Assembly (NCBI GenBank): GCA_002254845.1
Contig: NKPT01000002.1
Coordinates: 1 to 64,000 of the forward strand
Direction of reading: 5' to 3'
Source: Chloracidobacterium sp. CP2_5A
GTDB taxonomy: Bacteria; Acidobacteriota; Blastocatellia; Chloracidobacteriales; Chloracidobacteriaceae
DNA length: 64,000 bases
Each line of letters opens with the position of its first letter. Position 1 is the stretch's first letter. Of the stretch, positions 50,307 through 59,954 are shown piece by piece. Both the position numbers and the translations under genes were made by a program. The notes beneath the pieces are model-generated. The model saw only the letters and a program-made list of their open reading frames with translations, was not told where the DNA came from and did no database searches.

Positions 50307-51138
50307 CCTGCTCCGCTCGAAGCTGCGTCGCCAAAATGGCGGTCACGCTCACGGCTCCAATGAGCAGCAGGGTCACGGCTGAGCCAAACGGCTGGTTGCG
50401 CTGGAAGAATTGATTCCAGATAACGTTGCCGAGCAGGATGCTTTTCGCCCCGCCAAGCAGGTCGGCGACGGCGAAGTTGCCCAGGCTGGGGATGAAAACA
50501 AGCGCGCAGCCGGCGACGAGACCGGGTTGCGCCAGCGGGAAGATGACCTTCCAAAAGGTGACCCACGGCGTGGCGCCCAGATCGGCGGCGGCGTCCAGCA
50601 GTCGCCGATCCAGCTTGTCGAGGCTGGCGACCAGCGGAACGATCATAAACGGCAATTCGCCGGCGACTAGCCCGATGAACACGGCCAAGTCGTTGTAAAG
50701 CAACGGCAGCGGCTCGCGGATCAGGCCCAGCCCCAGCAGCGCCGTATTGATGACGCCCTCCGTCCGCAGCAGGTGCGTCCAGGCGAAGGTGCGCGCGATA
50801 AGGCTTGTCCAGAGCGGAATGACCGTTAGGATCAGCAAAGCTGTCTTCCAGCGCGGGCTTGACCGGAAGGCGATGAACAGCGCCGCCGGATAGCTCAAGA
50901 GAAGGCAAGCCAGCGTGACAACCGCGGCCATCCAGAGCGAGCGCCAGTAAATCGCCAGGTACATCGGCTCAATCGCCTGCCGGAAGTTAGCCCAGGTCCA
51001 AGTCCAGGCAATGTTTCCGTAGGTTGTTCGACTCGCGAAAGCCTGCCGCGCTACAATGACGAGCGGGAGAAAGCTGAGCGCGAGCAGCCAAATGGTCGCC
51101 GGGGCTAACAGTCCGGCTCGCCAAGCAAAACGTTGCAC
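50290..51138 (-). CDS. PotB-like spermidine/putrescine ABC transporter permease
   Basis: IPLWTSLIARTFAWTHLLRTEGVINTALLGLGLI; DAAADLGATPWVTFWKVIFPLAQPG. Confidence 0.9.
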   Translation of the reverse strand: MQRFAWRAGLLAPATIWLLALSFLPLVIVARQAFASRTTYGNIAWTWTWANFRQAIEPMYLAIYWRSLWMAAVVTLACLLLSYPAALFIAFRSSPRWKTALLILTVIPLWTSLIARTFAWTHLLRTEGVINTALLGLGLIREPLPLLYNDLAVFIGLVAGELPFMIVPLVASLDKLDRRLLDAAADLGATPWVTFWKVIFPLAQPGLVAGCALVFIPSLGNFAVADLLGGAKSILLGNVIWNQFFQRNQPFGSAVTLLLIGAVSVTAILATQLRAEQAKSQT

Positions 51139-51389
51139 CGTCGGGCGCGATGACCTCCCCTGAAAGCTTCATGAGCGAGTGAGGGAAGACACTAGGGCTT
51201 TTGCGCTGACTTGAAAAGATCAAGCGTTGGCGTTCCCGGAAGCGACGTTCGCGCCGGCGAAGCTCGGTCGCCTATCGCTTGCCTTGAAGGGGAGGAGAGC
51301 GGCGGAAAGCGCCACATTGCGGAAGGCAACCCGCATTTCGCGAGCGAGCGCAATGACAAGCGCAACGCGATGCGCTTTATGCTTGGCCT

Positions 51390-52916
51390 ATGCCCGCCGT
51401 TTCCGACCTTGCCGCCGACCTGCATGCCTTGACGGCGCGCCTCGCCGCGCTTGAACTCCCCGACCGGCCGCTCCATGTCAGAGTGGAAACGGCGACGGAA
51501 TCCGGCGGCGGCGAGTATCGAGTGGCGTTTGCCGTCGCTTACGGGAAGCTGACCGTGACCTGCTGGGGCTCTGGCCGGTCAGCGTGTTGGCGGGTTGAAA
51601 GTTACGAGCTGGACGACGACGCGCTGCGGCTCGAGGTCTCGCGGCGCGCGGGCGCCGAAAGCGGGCGGCTGGTCATCGCGGCGACCGGCGGGGCGTTGCC
51701 CGACGCCGGCGCGTCGCCGTCGCCGGCTGAGTGGCGGCGGCGCGTCCGAAGCTGGCTGGCGGAACGCCTTCCGCCGGGAACGCGCATCGTCTCGCTTCCC
51801 AGGCCGGAGCCGGCGAGCGTCGTGACCGGCTGGCAAGCCGCGCGCGCCGGCGAGACGCGGCTGATTTTTACAACCTCCGCATCCGATGAAGCCTCGCTCC
51901 GCCGGATGCTTGGGCAGGCGGCGCTGGCGCTTCAGGAAGTGGCGTCGGCAGATGGACTGTGGCTTGTTTTGCCGCCCGGCGGTCTCGCCGGCCTGTCCCC
52001 ATTCCCGCCCTTGCTGCGCCTGCCGCCGCTTTCGCTTTACGAGGTCGCTCCCGATTGGGGTGACATCCGCCCGGCGGCTTGCGGCCATCAGTTGCCTCTC
52101 GTCGCCGAGCCAATCCGGCGGTGGGCGCGTCGCCCGCCGACGCTGGTCGAGCTCGACGCCTTGCGCGAGTGGTTCGGCGATGATCTGGACGCGCACTGCG
52201 AAGTCGCGCCGCTGGGCGCTCGCGTCCTCTCCGTTCGATGGCAGGGGCTGGAATGCGCCCGATGGTTTCGCGCAGCGCGCGCCGATCAATCTGCCACCGG
52301 GTCGTTGCGGTTTGGCCTAACAACGCTCGGCGAGCCTAGCCGTCCGCTGACGACGAGCGCCCGCGCCGACTTCCAAGCGATGCTGGCCAGCTTGCGGCGG
52401 CATCGAGCGCCGACGGCGCGCGATACCGGGCATCCGCTCTATCGCGCTCATCCCGAGCGATGGCTGGATGCAGTCGTTCGCCGGCGTCTGGAGGTTATTG
52501 ACGACGCGCTCGATCCCGCCCACGTGTGGGCGCAATCCCCGCATTTCGACCAGCGGGCGGCGGGGCTAGCCGATTTTCTGACGCTAACCCGCGCCGGGCG
52601 ACTGGCGGTCGTCGAGCTCAAGGCCACGGCGGACGCCGACGCTATCTGGCAGGCCTTGACCTACTGGCTCAGGGCCGCCCATCACTGGCGGCAGGGGGAT
52701 TTTGTCCGGCGGGGCTACTTCGCCGGCGCGCAGCTTGCGGAGCGCGCCCAGCCGGCGCTTTATTTGATTGCCCCGACCTTGCGGTTTCACCCGGTTGCGC
52801 GGGCGGTCGCCCGGCGGCTACGTCCGGGCCTCGACCTGACGTTGCTTGGGGTGAATGAGGGCTGGCGACGGAGCTTGCGGGCGGTCTTCCGCGAGCGCTT
52901 CGGCGCGCCGGGCTAA
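51390..52916 (+). CDS. Uncharacterised protein with C-terminal PD-(D/E)XK nuclease-like domain
   Basis: QSPHFDQRAAGLADFLTLTRAGRLAVVELKATADADAIWQALTYWLRAAHHWRQGDFVRRGYFAGAQL (D...ELK...Q pattern). Confidence 0.65.
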   Translation: MPAVSDLAADLHALTARLAALELPDRPLHVRVETATESGGGEYRVAFAVAYGKLTVTCWGSGRSACWRVESYELDDDALRLEVSRRAGAESGRLVIAATGGALPDAGASPSPAEWRRRVRSWLAERLPPGTRIVSLPRPEPASVVTGWQAARAGETRLIFTTSASDEASLRRMLGQAALALQEVASADGLWLVLPPGGLAGLSPFPPLLRLPPLSLYEVAPDWGDIRPAACGHQLPLVAEPIRRWARRPPTLVELDALREWFGDDLDAHCEVAPLGARVLSVRWQGLECARWFRAARADQSATGSLRFGLTTLGEPSRPLTTSARADFQAMLASLRRHRAPTARDTGHPLYRAHPERWLDAVVRRRLEVIDDALDPAHVWAQSPHFDQRAAGLADFLTLTRAGRLAVVELKATADADAIWQALTYWLRAAHHWRQGDFVRRGYFAGAQLAERAQPALYLIAPTLRFHPVARAVARRLRPGLDLTLLGVNEGWRRSLRAVFRERFGAPG

Positions 52917-52964
52917 GGCGCGCAATAAAAAAGCCGCGCAATAAAAAAGGCGCGCAATAAAAAA
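52917..52964. repeat. Three 16-bp tandem units g(g/c)cgcgcaataaaaaa
   Basis: Direct reading; starts right after the TAA at 52914-52916. Confidence 0.97.
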
Positions 52965-52985
52965 GCCGCCGTTGCGGTCGGCGGC
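52959..52985 (-). terminator. Intrinsic terminator of tRNA-Glu
   Basis: On minus strand gccgccg accgcaa cggcggc tttttt, followed by two further T6 tracts. Confidence 0.85.
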
Positions 52986-52991
52986 GGGTGG

Positions 52992-53064
52992 TGTCTCGTA
53001 CGGGAGTCGAACCCGTGTTACCGCCGTGAAAGGGCGGTGTCCTAGGCCGCTAGACGAACGAGAC
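52992..53064 (-). tRNA. tRNA-Glu (anticodon UUC), no encoded CCA
   Basis: GTCTCGTTCGTCTAGCGGCCTAGGACACCGCCCTTTCACGGCGGTAACACGGGTTCGACTCCCGTACGAGAC; matched acceptor, anticodon and T stems. Confidence 0.97.
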
Positions 53065-53074
53065 ATAATCGCTT

Positions 53075-54412
53075 TCAAAAAGCGAGCGCGCATTTGGCCA
53101 TAGGCGCAACTTGGCTGTCAAGCTCGCCCGTCCGCTCGCCCCGCTCCCCGCTTTGCGGCCGCCGCGCCAGGCGCTCCAGGGCCTGGCGCAGGTCAACGTC
53201 CACATTGCGCCGGATGTCCTGCAGGGTGAGGCTGGTGACAATGTCGGGCGTGACCCCTTGTCCTTCGAGTCGCGCGCCGCGCGCCGTGCGATAGTCGCGG
53301 ATGCTGATTTGCACCTTGCCGCCGTCGGGAAGGGGCTCTTGAATGCTGGCGAGGACGGCCCCGGAGGTCTGACGTCCGATGACCACGCCGCGCTGCGTAT
53401 CTTGAATCGCGGCGGCGAAAATTTCGGCGGCGCTCGCCGAGCTTTCATCCGTCAGAACCACGACCGCGCCGGCGAAGGCGCGGCGGTTGCCGCTGACGCG
53501 CATCCGCAGCGGCTTTTGGTTGCGTTGGATGAAATCGCCAAAGACAACATCTTGCCGATAGATGAGCCGCAAGCAGCTGGCCAGAATGTCAAGCAATCCG
53601 CCGGTGTTGTCGCGCAGGTCGAAGATCAGCGCCGTGGCCTGCGGGTTGGCCTCGATTTGCTCTTCAAGCCAATTAGCGGTTTTTGGAGCGAACTCGCTGA
53701 AGCGAAGGTAGAGCGCGCCTTCCGGGAGGAGCTGGGCGCGTTGTTCCGGCGTGGTGGCGAAGGGACGACAGACGACTTCGACGCGCTTGGGGTGGTCGTT
53801 CGGGTCGAGCAGCTTGAGTCGGACGGACTGCCCAGTCCTGAAGCTTTGCCCGACCTTGAACCCGTCGAAGGGGCGACCATCCAGTTCCGTGATGATCCAC
53901 CCTGGACGAATGCCGGCTTCCTGAGCCGCTGAGCCGCCGAGGACGCGGGTGATGACCCACTGACCTTCAATCTTGCGCAACTGGATCCCGATGCCGACGC
54001 GCGCGCCCTGCTTTTCTTCCTGCGCCCGCGTCGGAGAGATCGCGAAGGTGTGTTGATCCTGCAAGTTGCCGAGCATCTGGTTGATCACGCTATAGAGCGC
54101 GGATTCGTCTTCGGCGGCGAGCGCCTGGCGCCGAAACTGCTCGGCGAGCGCGCCCCACTTCGCGCCGCGCAGCTTTGGGTCATAGTATTTACGCTCGACG
54201 AGCCGACACACTGCGTCGAAGACGCGCACGTTGCGCTGCGCGCTGACGGTGGTCGGCGGATTGGTTTCAAGAGCGGAGAGGTAAGCTGGCTGCGCGGCGC
54301 TGGCGAGCAGCACCCCTAGGGTTGCGCTAAGGACGAGGCGCCAGAGCGAGCGCCGCCGGCAAGCCCGGCGCGACCAAGGACAAGGCGACATAGCGGCGTG
54401 TAGAGAAGGCAT
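53075..54412 (-). CDS. S41 C-terminal processing peptidase (CtpA-like) with PDZ
   Basis: VIFDLRDNTGG-like ALIFDLRDNTGGLLDILASCLRLIY; VVLTDESSASAAEIFAAAIQDTQRGVVIG. Confidence 0.93.
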   Translation of the reverse strand: MPSLHAAMSPCPWSRRACRRRSLWRLVLSATLGVLLASAAQPAYLSALETNPPTTVSAQRNVRVFDAVCRLVERKYYDPKLRGAKWGALAEQFRRQALAAEDESALYSVINQMLGNLQDQHTFAISPTRAQEEKQGARVGIGIQLRKIEGQWVITRVLGGSAAQEAGIRPGWIITELDGRPFDGFKVGQSFRTGQSVRLKLLDPNDHPKRVEVVCRPFATTPEQRAQLLPEGALYLRFSEFAPKTANWLEEQIEANPQATALIFDLRDNTGGLLDILASCLRLIYRQDVVFGDFIQRNQKPLRMRVSGNRRAFAGAVVVLTDESSASAAEIFAAAIQDTQRGVVIGRQTSGAVLASIQEPLPDGGKVQISIRDYRTARGARLEGQGVTPDIVTSLTLQDIRRNVDVDLRQALERLARRPQSGERGERTGELDSQVAPMAKCALAF

Positions 54413-54567
54413 ACGCGGTCAAGCAAGGCGCGGAGACAGGCCGAATTTACTGTTCGGTTTCGGTAACGGCAAGCTGGCAAAGAGATGCCCGGCTATGTTT
54501 GGATAGAGCCTCTGGGGCAAATCAGCCACGGACTGATAAGCGGTCACCAAGGGGAGCGGAGAGCGTC

Positions 54568-54939
54568 ATGACGGAAACCGATGAGTCGAAATTTGAAACC
54601 ATGCGGCGCGAGAATCGGCTGGAATGCCGCTTGCCAGCGATTATCGAGGGGCGCGATAAGGAGGGCCTCAAGCGGGATGCCGCCGCGCAGTGCGTCTCCA
54701 TCAGTCGGCGCGGCGCCTGCGTCGTGACCTCGCTGGAGGTCGCGGTTGGCGAGAAGCTGACGCTTGCCCTGCCCGCCATCAACGCCGAGCGCAAGGAAAT
54801 GATGGTCGTCGCCTGGGCGCGCGACTTCGACGGCGAGCGGCACGTCGGGCTGGGGCCGATTGACGAAGACACCTTTGTCATCTTCAGCGACGCGGCCGTC
54901 ACCGGCGGCGCGGCCGGCGAAACATCCGCGGCGGGTTAG
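54568..54939 (+). CDS. PilZ domain protein
   Basis: RRENRLECRLPAIIEG...CVSISRRGACVVTSLEVAVGEKLTLAL. Confidence 0.7.
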   Translation: MTETDESKFETMRRENRLECRLPAIIEGRDKEGLKRDAAAQCVSISRRGACVVTSLEVAVGEKLTLALPAINAERKEMMVVAWARDFDGERHVGLGPIDEDTFVIFSDAAVTGGAAGETSAAG

Positions 54940-54957
54940 GAAGATACGCTCGCCGCC

Positions 54958-56130
54958 ATGCTGAAACGCCTCATTCAAGCCTGGGAAATTCGCCTGTCGA
55001 AAGTGGATCGCCACCGGCGGGCGTCGCCATTCGCCTGGGGGCTGGAGCATCTGGCCACCCATGCCGAGCACCTTGACGCGCCTCTGTCCATCGCCGACTG
55101 CGCCGACGAGCCAGCCTTTCTGCGCGAGTATGCCCGGCGGACGCTTCTGGCTGGCGAGCGGTTCTTCACCCCGCCGCCGCTAACCGAATGGCATTTGCAT
55201 GACGGGTGGCTGACGTTTCCCAGCTCCATCCAGACCTTGGATAAGCCGAACAACCTGGCTTGGGCGCGATATTTTCCAGTCCGCGAGCGCTCCGGGGCGA
55301 CGACGCGCCCGCCGGTCGCGTTGGTGCTCCCGCAATGGAACGCCGACCATGCCAGCCACGTCTCGGTCTGCCAGGGCCTCAACGCCTTTGGCATTGCGGC
55401 GGTTCGGCTGAGCCTGCCCTACCATGGCAGTCGCCGTCCGGCGCACCAAGTGCGGGCGGATTACATGGTCAGCCCGAATATCGGGCGGACGATCCAGGCC
55501 GTCCGGCAGGCGGTTCACGAGGTTCGGCTCACGCTGGATTGGCTGGAAAGCCAGGGTTATGAGCGCTTTGGCATCATCGGCACGAGCATTGGCTCGTGCG
55601 TGGCTTTTCTGGCCTACGCGTTCGACCCGCGCTTGCAGGTGGCGGCATTCAATCACGTGTCCAGCTACTTTGCCGATGTTGTCTGGACGGGGATTTCGAC
55701 CAGTCACGTCCGAGCCGGGCTGGAGCGTCAGGTCACTCGCTACGACCTGCGCGACTACTGGCTGCCGATCAGCCCGTTTCCCTACATCGAGCGCCTTGGT
55801 CGCCCGGAAAGCCGCCACAAGAAAACCCTGCTCATTGCCGCTCGCTACGACCTGACGTTTCTGCCGCACTTGACGCGCCACGCGATGAGCGAGTTTGAGC
55901 GGCATCGCGCGCCCTACCGGTCGGCTTGGATGTACTGCGGTCACTACACGACCGGCGAAACGCCATTCAAGTTTCAGGACGGCTATTTGATGATCAACCA
56001 CCTGCGCAAGCACCTGAATCCGGGCGGGCATGTGGTGCGGCAGGCGCTCCAGGAGCGGCTGCCGGTGGTAGCGCGCCCGAGGTCGCGGGCGCTGCGCCCG
56101 CCTGCGCAATCGCGCTCGTTACACTCCTGA
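54958..56130 (+). CDS. Alpha/beta hydrolase family (ABHD18-like)
   Basis: VALVLPQWNADHASHVSVCQGLNAFGIAAVRLSLPYHGSRRP; GIIGTSIGSCVAFLA. Confidence 0.78.
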   Translation: MLKRLIQAWEIRLSKVDRHRRASPFAWGLEHLATHAEHLDAPLSIADCADEPAFLREYARRTLLAGERFFTPPPLTEWHLHDGWLTFPSSIQTLDKPNNLAWARYFPVRERSGATTRPPVALVLPQWNADHASHVSVCQGLNAFGIAAVRLSLPYHGSRRPAHQVRADYMVSPNIGRTIQAVRQAVHEVRLTLDWLESQGYERFGIIGTSIGSCVAFLAYAFDPRLQVAAFNHVSSYFADVVWTGISTSHVRAGLERQVTRYDLRDYWLPISPFPYIERLGRPESRHKKTLLIAARYDLTFLPHLTRHAMSEFERHRAPYRSAWMYCGHYTTGETPFKFQDGYLMINHLRKHLNPGGHVVRQALQERLPVVARPRSRALRPPAQSRSLHS

Positions 56131-56190
56131 AAAACTGCTGTAACGCTCGGCGCGCTAGCATGGGCGCACCTTGTCAGGCGAGGCGCGCTC

Positions 56191-57195
56191 ATGTCGCTCC
56201 ATACCGCATTGGTCATCGGCTTGGCGCTGGTCGCGGCGCTTGCCCCCCGCTGCGCGCCAGCGGGCCGCGGCTACCCGGTCATTCGGGTGGATGGATCGAG
56301 CACGGCGTACCCGTTGGCGGAGGCCGTCGCCGAGGAGTTTCAGCTTCGGCATCCGGGCATCCGCGTCACCATCGGCGTTTCCGGGACGGGCGGCGGCCTG
56401 AAAAAGTTTTGTCGCGGCGAGACGGACATCGCCACGGCGTCGCGCCCCATCGCCGCTTCCGAGCGCGAAGCCTGTCGCAAGGCGGGCTTGGCGTATTACG
56501 AGCTGCCGATAGCGATGGACGCCATCGTGGTTGTCACCCATCCGCGCAACGCGCAGGTTGCCGCCCTGACGCTCGACGAACTGCGGCGCATGTGGTCGCC
56601 GGAAGCGCAGGGCGTTGTCCGCCGCTGGTCGCAGGTTAATCCGGCGTGGGGCGACCGTCCGCTCAATCTTTACGGAGCCGGGACCGACTCCGGGACGTTT
56701 GATTACTTCACCGAGGTCGTCAACGGCAAAGCGCGCGCCAGTCGCGGCGACTATATGGCGTCGGAAGACGACAACGTCCTGGCGCAAGGGATCGCCGGCG
56801 ATCCGAACGCGCTCGGGTACTTCGGCTTCGACATTTACTACGAAAACCGCGACAAGCTGCGCGCCGTGCCGATTGCCCGCGCCGCCGGCCAGCCGCCAGT
56901 GATGCCGACCGTTGAGACGATTCTTTCCGGCGACTACGCGCCGCTGGCGCGTCCGCTGTTGATCTATGTCAACGCGCAGGCGCTCGCCCGCTCGGAAGTC
57001 GCGGATTTCGTCCGCTTCTGGCTGGAGCAGGGCGGACCGCTCGCCGCTGAGGTGCGCTGCGTGCCGCTTCCGCCCGAAGCCTATGCCGCCATTCGGGGGC
57101 GCCTGGACAATCGGCGCGTCGGCACAATTTTCCACGGTCGCCCGGCCGTCGCGATTTCCGTCAACGAGTTGCTGACCCTTCCAGCGGCGCTGTGA
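56191..57195 (+). CDS. pstS: Phosphate ABC transporter substrate-binding protein PstS
   Basis: VIRVDGSSTAYPLAEAVAEEFQLRHPGIRVTIGVSGTGGGLKKFCRGETDIATASRPI. Confidence 0.95.
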   Translation: MSLHTALVIGLALVAALAPRCAPAGRGYPVIRVDGSSTAYPLAEAVAEEFQLRHPGIRVTIGVSGTGGGLKKFCRGETDIATASRPIAASEREACRKAGLAYYELPIAMDAIVVVTHPRNAQVAALTLDELRRMWSPEAQGVVRRWSQVNPAWGDRPLNLYGAGTDSGTFDYFTEVVNGKARASRGDYMASEDDNVLAQGIAGDPNALGYFGFDIYYENRDKLRAVPIARAAGQPPVMPTVETILSGDYAPLARPLLIYVNAQALARSEVADFVRFWLEQGGPLAAEVRCVPLPPEAYAAIRGRLDNRRVGTIFHGRPAVAISVNELLTLPAAL

Positions 57196-58127
57196 GCGCC
57201 GTTTCGCGGACTGATCCTTGTATGGCGACCAGCCTGCCGCGCCGCCGCAGAAAGATGGAAAGCGCCATTGAGTGGCTGCTGGCTGGGGCGGCGCTTGCAG
57301 CTATCCTGACGACCCTTGGCATCGCCGCCGTGCTGGTTGGCGAGTCGCTGCCGTTTTTCCGGTCGGTGTCGCTGTGGCGCTTTCTGACTGATACGCAGTG
57401 GACGCCCCTGTTTGCCGACCCGCGCTTTGGCATCGGCGTGTTGCTGTCAGGCACGGCCACGAGCTCGCTGGTGGCGCTGGCCGTGGCGATTCCCTGCGGC
57501 ACGGCGCTGGCGCTGTTCCTGTCGGAGTTCGCGGTGGGGCCGCTTCGGGAAAGCGTCAAGCCGATTCTGGAGTTGCTGGCCGGCGTGCCGACGGTTGTCT
57601 TTGGCTACTTCGCGCTCGACGTCGTGACGCCGCTCCTGCAGAAGGCGTGGCCGGCGCTGCCTGGCTTCAATCTGCTCTCGGCGGGTCTGGTGATGGGGGT
57701 GATGATCATTCCCTACGTCGCGTCGCTGAGCGAAGACGCGCTGCGCGCCGTGCCCATGAGCTTGCGCGAAGGGGCGTACGCCTTGGGCGCGACTCGGCTG
57801 CAAGCGGCGTGGCAGGTGGTCTTCCCGGCGGCGTTTTCGGGCGTGGCGGCGGCGTATGTGCTGGGCGTCTCCCGCGCCATTGGCGAGACCATGATCGTGG
57901 CCATCGCTGCCGGACAGCAGCCGCGCCTGACGCTCAATCCGTTCGAGCCGGCGGCGACGGTCACGACCTATATCGTGCAGGTGGCGAAGGGGGATGTGCC
58001 GCACGGAAGCCTCGGCTACCGAACCATCTTCGCCGCGGCGCTGGCGCTGTTCCTGCTCGCGCTGACCTTCAATCTGGCAGCCGACTGGATTCGCCGCCGC
58101 CAGCGTCTTCGAGGGCGAATCTCATGA
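57192..58127 (+). CDS. pstC: Phosphate ABC transporter permease PstC
   Basis: GVPTVVFGYFALDVVTPLLQ; GAYALGATRLQAAWQVVFPAAFSG; IGETMIVAIAAGQQP. Confidence 0.93.
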   Translation: MSAVSRTDPCMATSLPRRRRKMESAIEWLLAGAALAAILTTLGIAAVLVGESLPFFRSVSLWRFLTDTQWTPLFADPRFGIGVLLSGTATSSLVALAVAIPCGTALALFLSEFAVGPLRESVKPILELLAGVPTVVFGYFALDVVTPLLQKAWPALPGFNLLSAGLVMGVMIIPYVASLSEDALRAVPMSLREGAYALGATRLQAAWQVVFPAAFSGVAAAYVLGVSRAIGETMIVAIAAGQQPRLTLNPFEPAATVTTYIVQVAKGDVPHGSLGYRTIFAAALALFLLALTFNLAADWIRRRQRLRGRIS

Positions 58128-59041
58128 CCGACCGCGCCCGCCTCAAAGCGCGTATCCAGCGCGCCAAACAGCTTGAGCGCGGCTTTCTGCTCGTCGCGTG
58201 GCTGTTGCTGGCGTTGTTGGCGGCGGTTTTCGCGGGGCTGTTCGTCAGCATGCTCCAGACCGCCTGGCCTCGCTTGCAGCCGGACTTTTTTCTCAGCTTC
58301 GCTTCGCGGCGCGCGGCGCAGGCGGGGATTCTGGCCGCGTGGGTGGGGACGCTCGTCCTGATGAGCATCACCGCCGCCGTCGCCGTCCCGCTGGGCGTCG
58401 CGGCTGGGGTGTATCTTGAGGAATACGCTCGTCAAAGCCGGTTGACGACGCTGATCGAAGTCAACATCGCCAACTTGGCGGGCGTGCCTTCAATTGTTTA
58501 CGGGCTGCTGGGGCTGGGGCTTTTCGCTCGCCTGCTTGGCTTTGGCGCTAGCGCGCTGACCGCCGGGCTGACGCTGGGATTGCTCATTTTGCCCATTGTC
58601 GTCGTGGCTACGCGCGAGGCCATCCGAACGGTGCCAAACGCCATTCGGGAAGCGTCCTACGCTGTGGGCGCCACCCGCTGGCAGACCGTATGGCAACAAA
58701 CGCTGCCCGCCGCGCGCGCCGGCATCCTGACCGGCATCATTATCGGGTTGTCGCGGGCCATTGGCGAAACCGCCCCGATTGTCACCATCGGGGCGGTGAC
58801 GTTCATCGCCTTTTTGCCGCCGTCCCCGCTGTCGCCCAACTTTCCCTTCATTTCGTTTGACTGGGTTTGGTCGCCCTTCACGGCGCTGCCCATCGTGACT
58901 TTTGACTGGACATCCCGTCCCAACGCTGACTTCCGGGCGAATGCGGCGGCGGCGGCGCTGACACTGACCTTAATGACGGCGGCGATGAATGGGGCGGCGT
59001 CCTGGCTGCGCTACCGGCTGCGTCGCCGCCAGCGGTGGTAA
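58124..59041 (+). CDS. pstA: Phosphate ABC transporter permease PstA
   Basis: [62 protein letters not shown]; start at ATG 58124 inside the longer listed ORF. Confidence 0.93.
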   Translation: MTDRARLKARIQRAKQLERGFLLVAWLLLALLAAVFAGLFVSMLQTAWPRLQPDFFLSFASRRAAQAGILAAWVGTLVLMSITAAVAVPLGVAAGVYLEEYARQSRLTTLIEVNIANLAGVPSIVYGLLGLGLFARLLGFGASALTAGLTLGLLILPIVVVATREAIRTVPNAIREASYAVGATRWQTVWQQTLPAARAGILTGIIIGLSRAIGETAPIVTIGAVTFIAFLPPSPLSPNFPFISFDWVWSPFTALPIVTFDWTSRPNADFRANAAAAALTLTLMTAAMNGAASWLRYRLRRRQRW

Positions 59042-59052
59042 GGAATTTCGCA

Positions 59053-59871
59053 ATGACTGAGCCGGTCGCCACATCGAACGGTCAACGGATGAACGGCGCT
59101 GCCGGCCATCCGTCGCTCAAGGCCGAAACGCGCGGTCTCAGCTTTTTCTATGGCGAGAAAGCCGCGCTGCGCGAGGTCAACCTGCCCGTTCACGAGCGTC
59201 GCGCGACCGCGCTCATCGGGCCTTCCGGCTGCGGAAAAAGCACCTTGCTACGCTGCTTCAATCGTATGCATGACCTGTATCCCGATCATCGGTACGCGGG
59301 CGAAATCCGACTCTACCCGGACGACATCAACCTGCTCGCGCCTGAGACCGACCCGATTGAGGCGCGCCTGCGCATCGGCATGGTTTTTCAGAAGCCCAAC
59401 CCATTTCCGAAGTCGGTTTTTGAAAACATCGCCTATGGGCTGCGCCTGCGCGGCCTGCGCGACAAAACCGAAATTGCGGAGCGGGTTGAGCGGGCGCTTC
59501 ACGATGCCGCCCTGTGGGATGAGGTCAAGGATCGGCTGGAGGACTCGGCCTACGCCTTGTCAGGCGGGCAGCAACAGCGGCTGTGCATTGCGCGGGCGCT
59601 CGCCACGGAACCGGAGCTATTGCTGTTTGACGAGCCGACTTCGGCGCTCGACCCGCTGGCGACGGCAAGTATCGAGGCGCTCATAGGACGCCTTAAGTCG
59701 CAGGTGACGGCGCTCATTGTGACGCACAACTTGCAGCAGGCGACGCGCGTCGCCGAGTTTGCGGCGTTTATGTATCTCGGCGAGCTTCTTGAGTTCGGGC
59801 CGACGGAAGCGTTGTTCAATGCGCCGTCCCAAAAGCGAACGGAAGATTATCTCGCCGGGCGCTTCGGTTAG
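59053..59871 (+). CDS. pstB: Phosphate ABC transporter ATP-binding protein PstB
   Basis: [54 protein letters not shown]. Confidence 0.97.
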   Translation: MTEPVATSNGQRMNGAAGHPSLKAETRGLSFFYGEKAALREVNLPVHERRATALIGPSGCGKSTLLRCFNRMHDLYPDHRYAGEIRLYPDDINLLAPETDPIEARLRIGMVFQKPNPFPKSVFENIAYGLRLRGLRDKTEIAERVERALHDAALWDEVKDRLEDSAYALSGGQQQRLCIARALATEPELLLFDEPTSALDPLATASIEALIGRLKSQVTALIVTHNLQQATRVAEFAAFMYLGELLEFGPTEALFNAPSQKRTEDYLAGRFG

Positions 59872-59954
59872 CGCGCTTTCCAAAGCGACGTGGCGATAAC
59901 GATAAGCGGGATGGAAGCGGGACGATGGGTCGAATGGCGATGGCGCCCGGCGCG

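Noticed and set aside
52917-52964. CRISPR-like direct repeats
   Set aside because: Contiguous 16-bp units with no spacers and no cas genes; a tandem duplication instead.
56105-56190. Pho box upstream of pstS
   Set aside because: Only a weak gctgtaac/gtcagg resemblance, no 11-bp repeated GTCA pair.
57398-58123. N-terminal 242 codons of the 547-aa ORF upstream of PstA
   Set aside because: Out-of-frame reading across pstC; the real PstA starts at ATG 58124.
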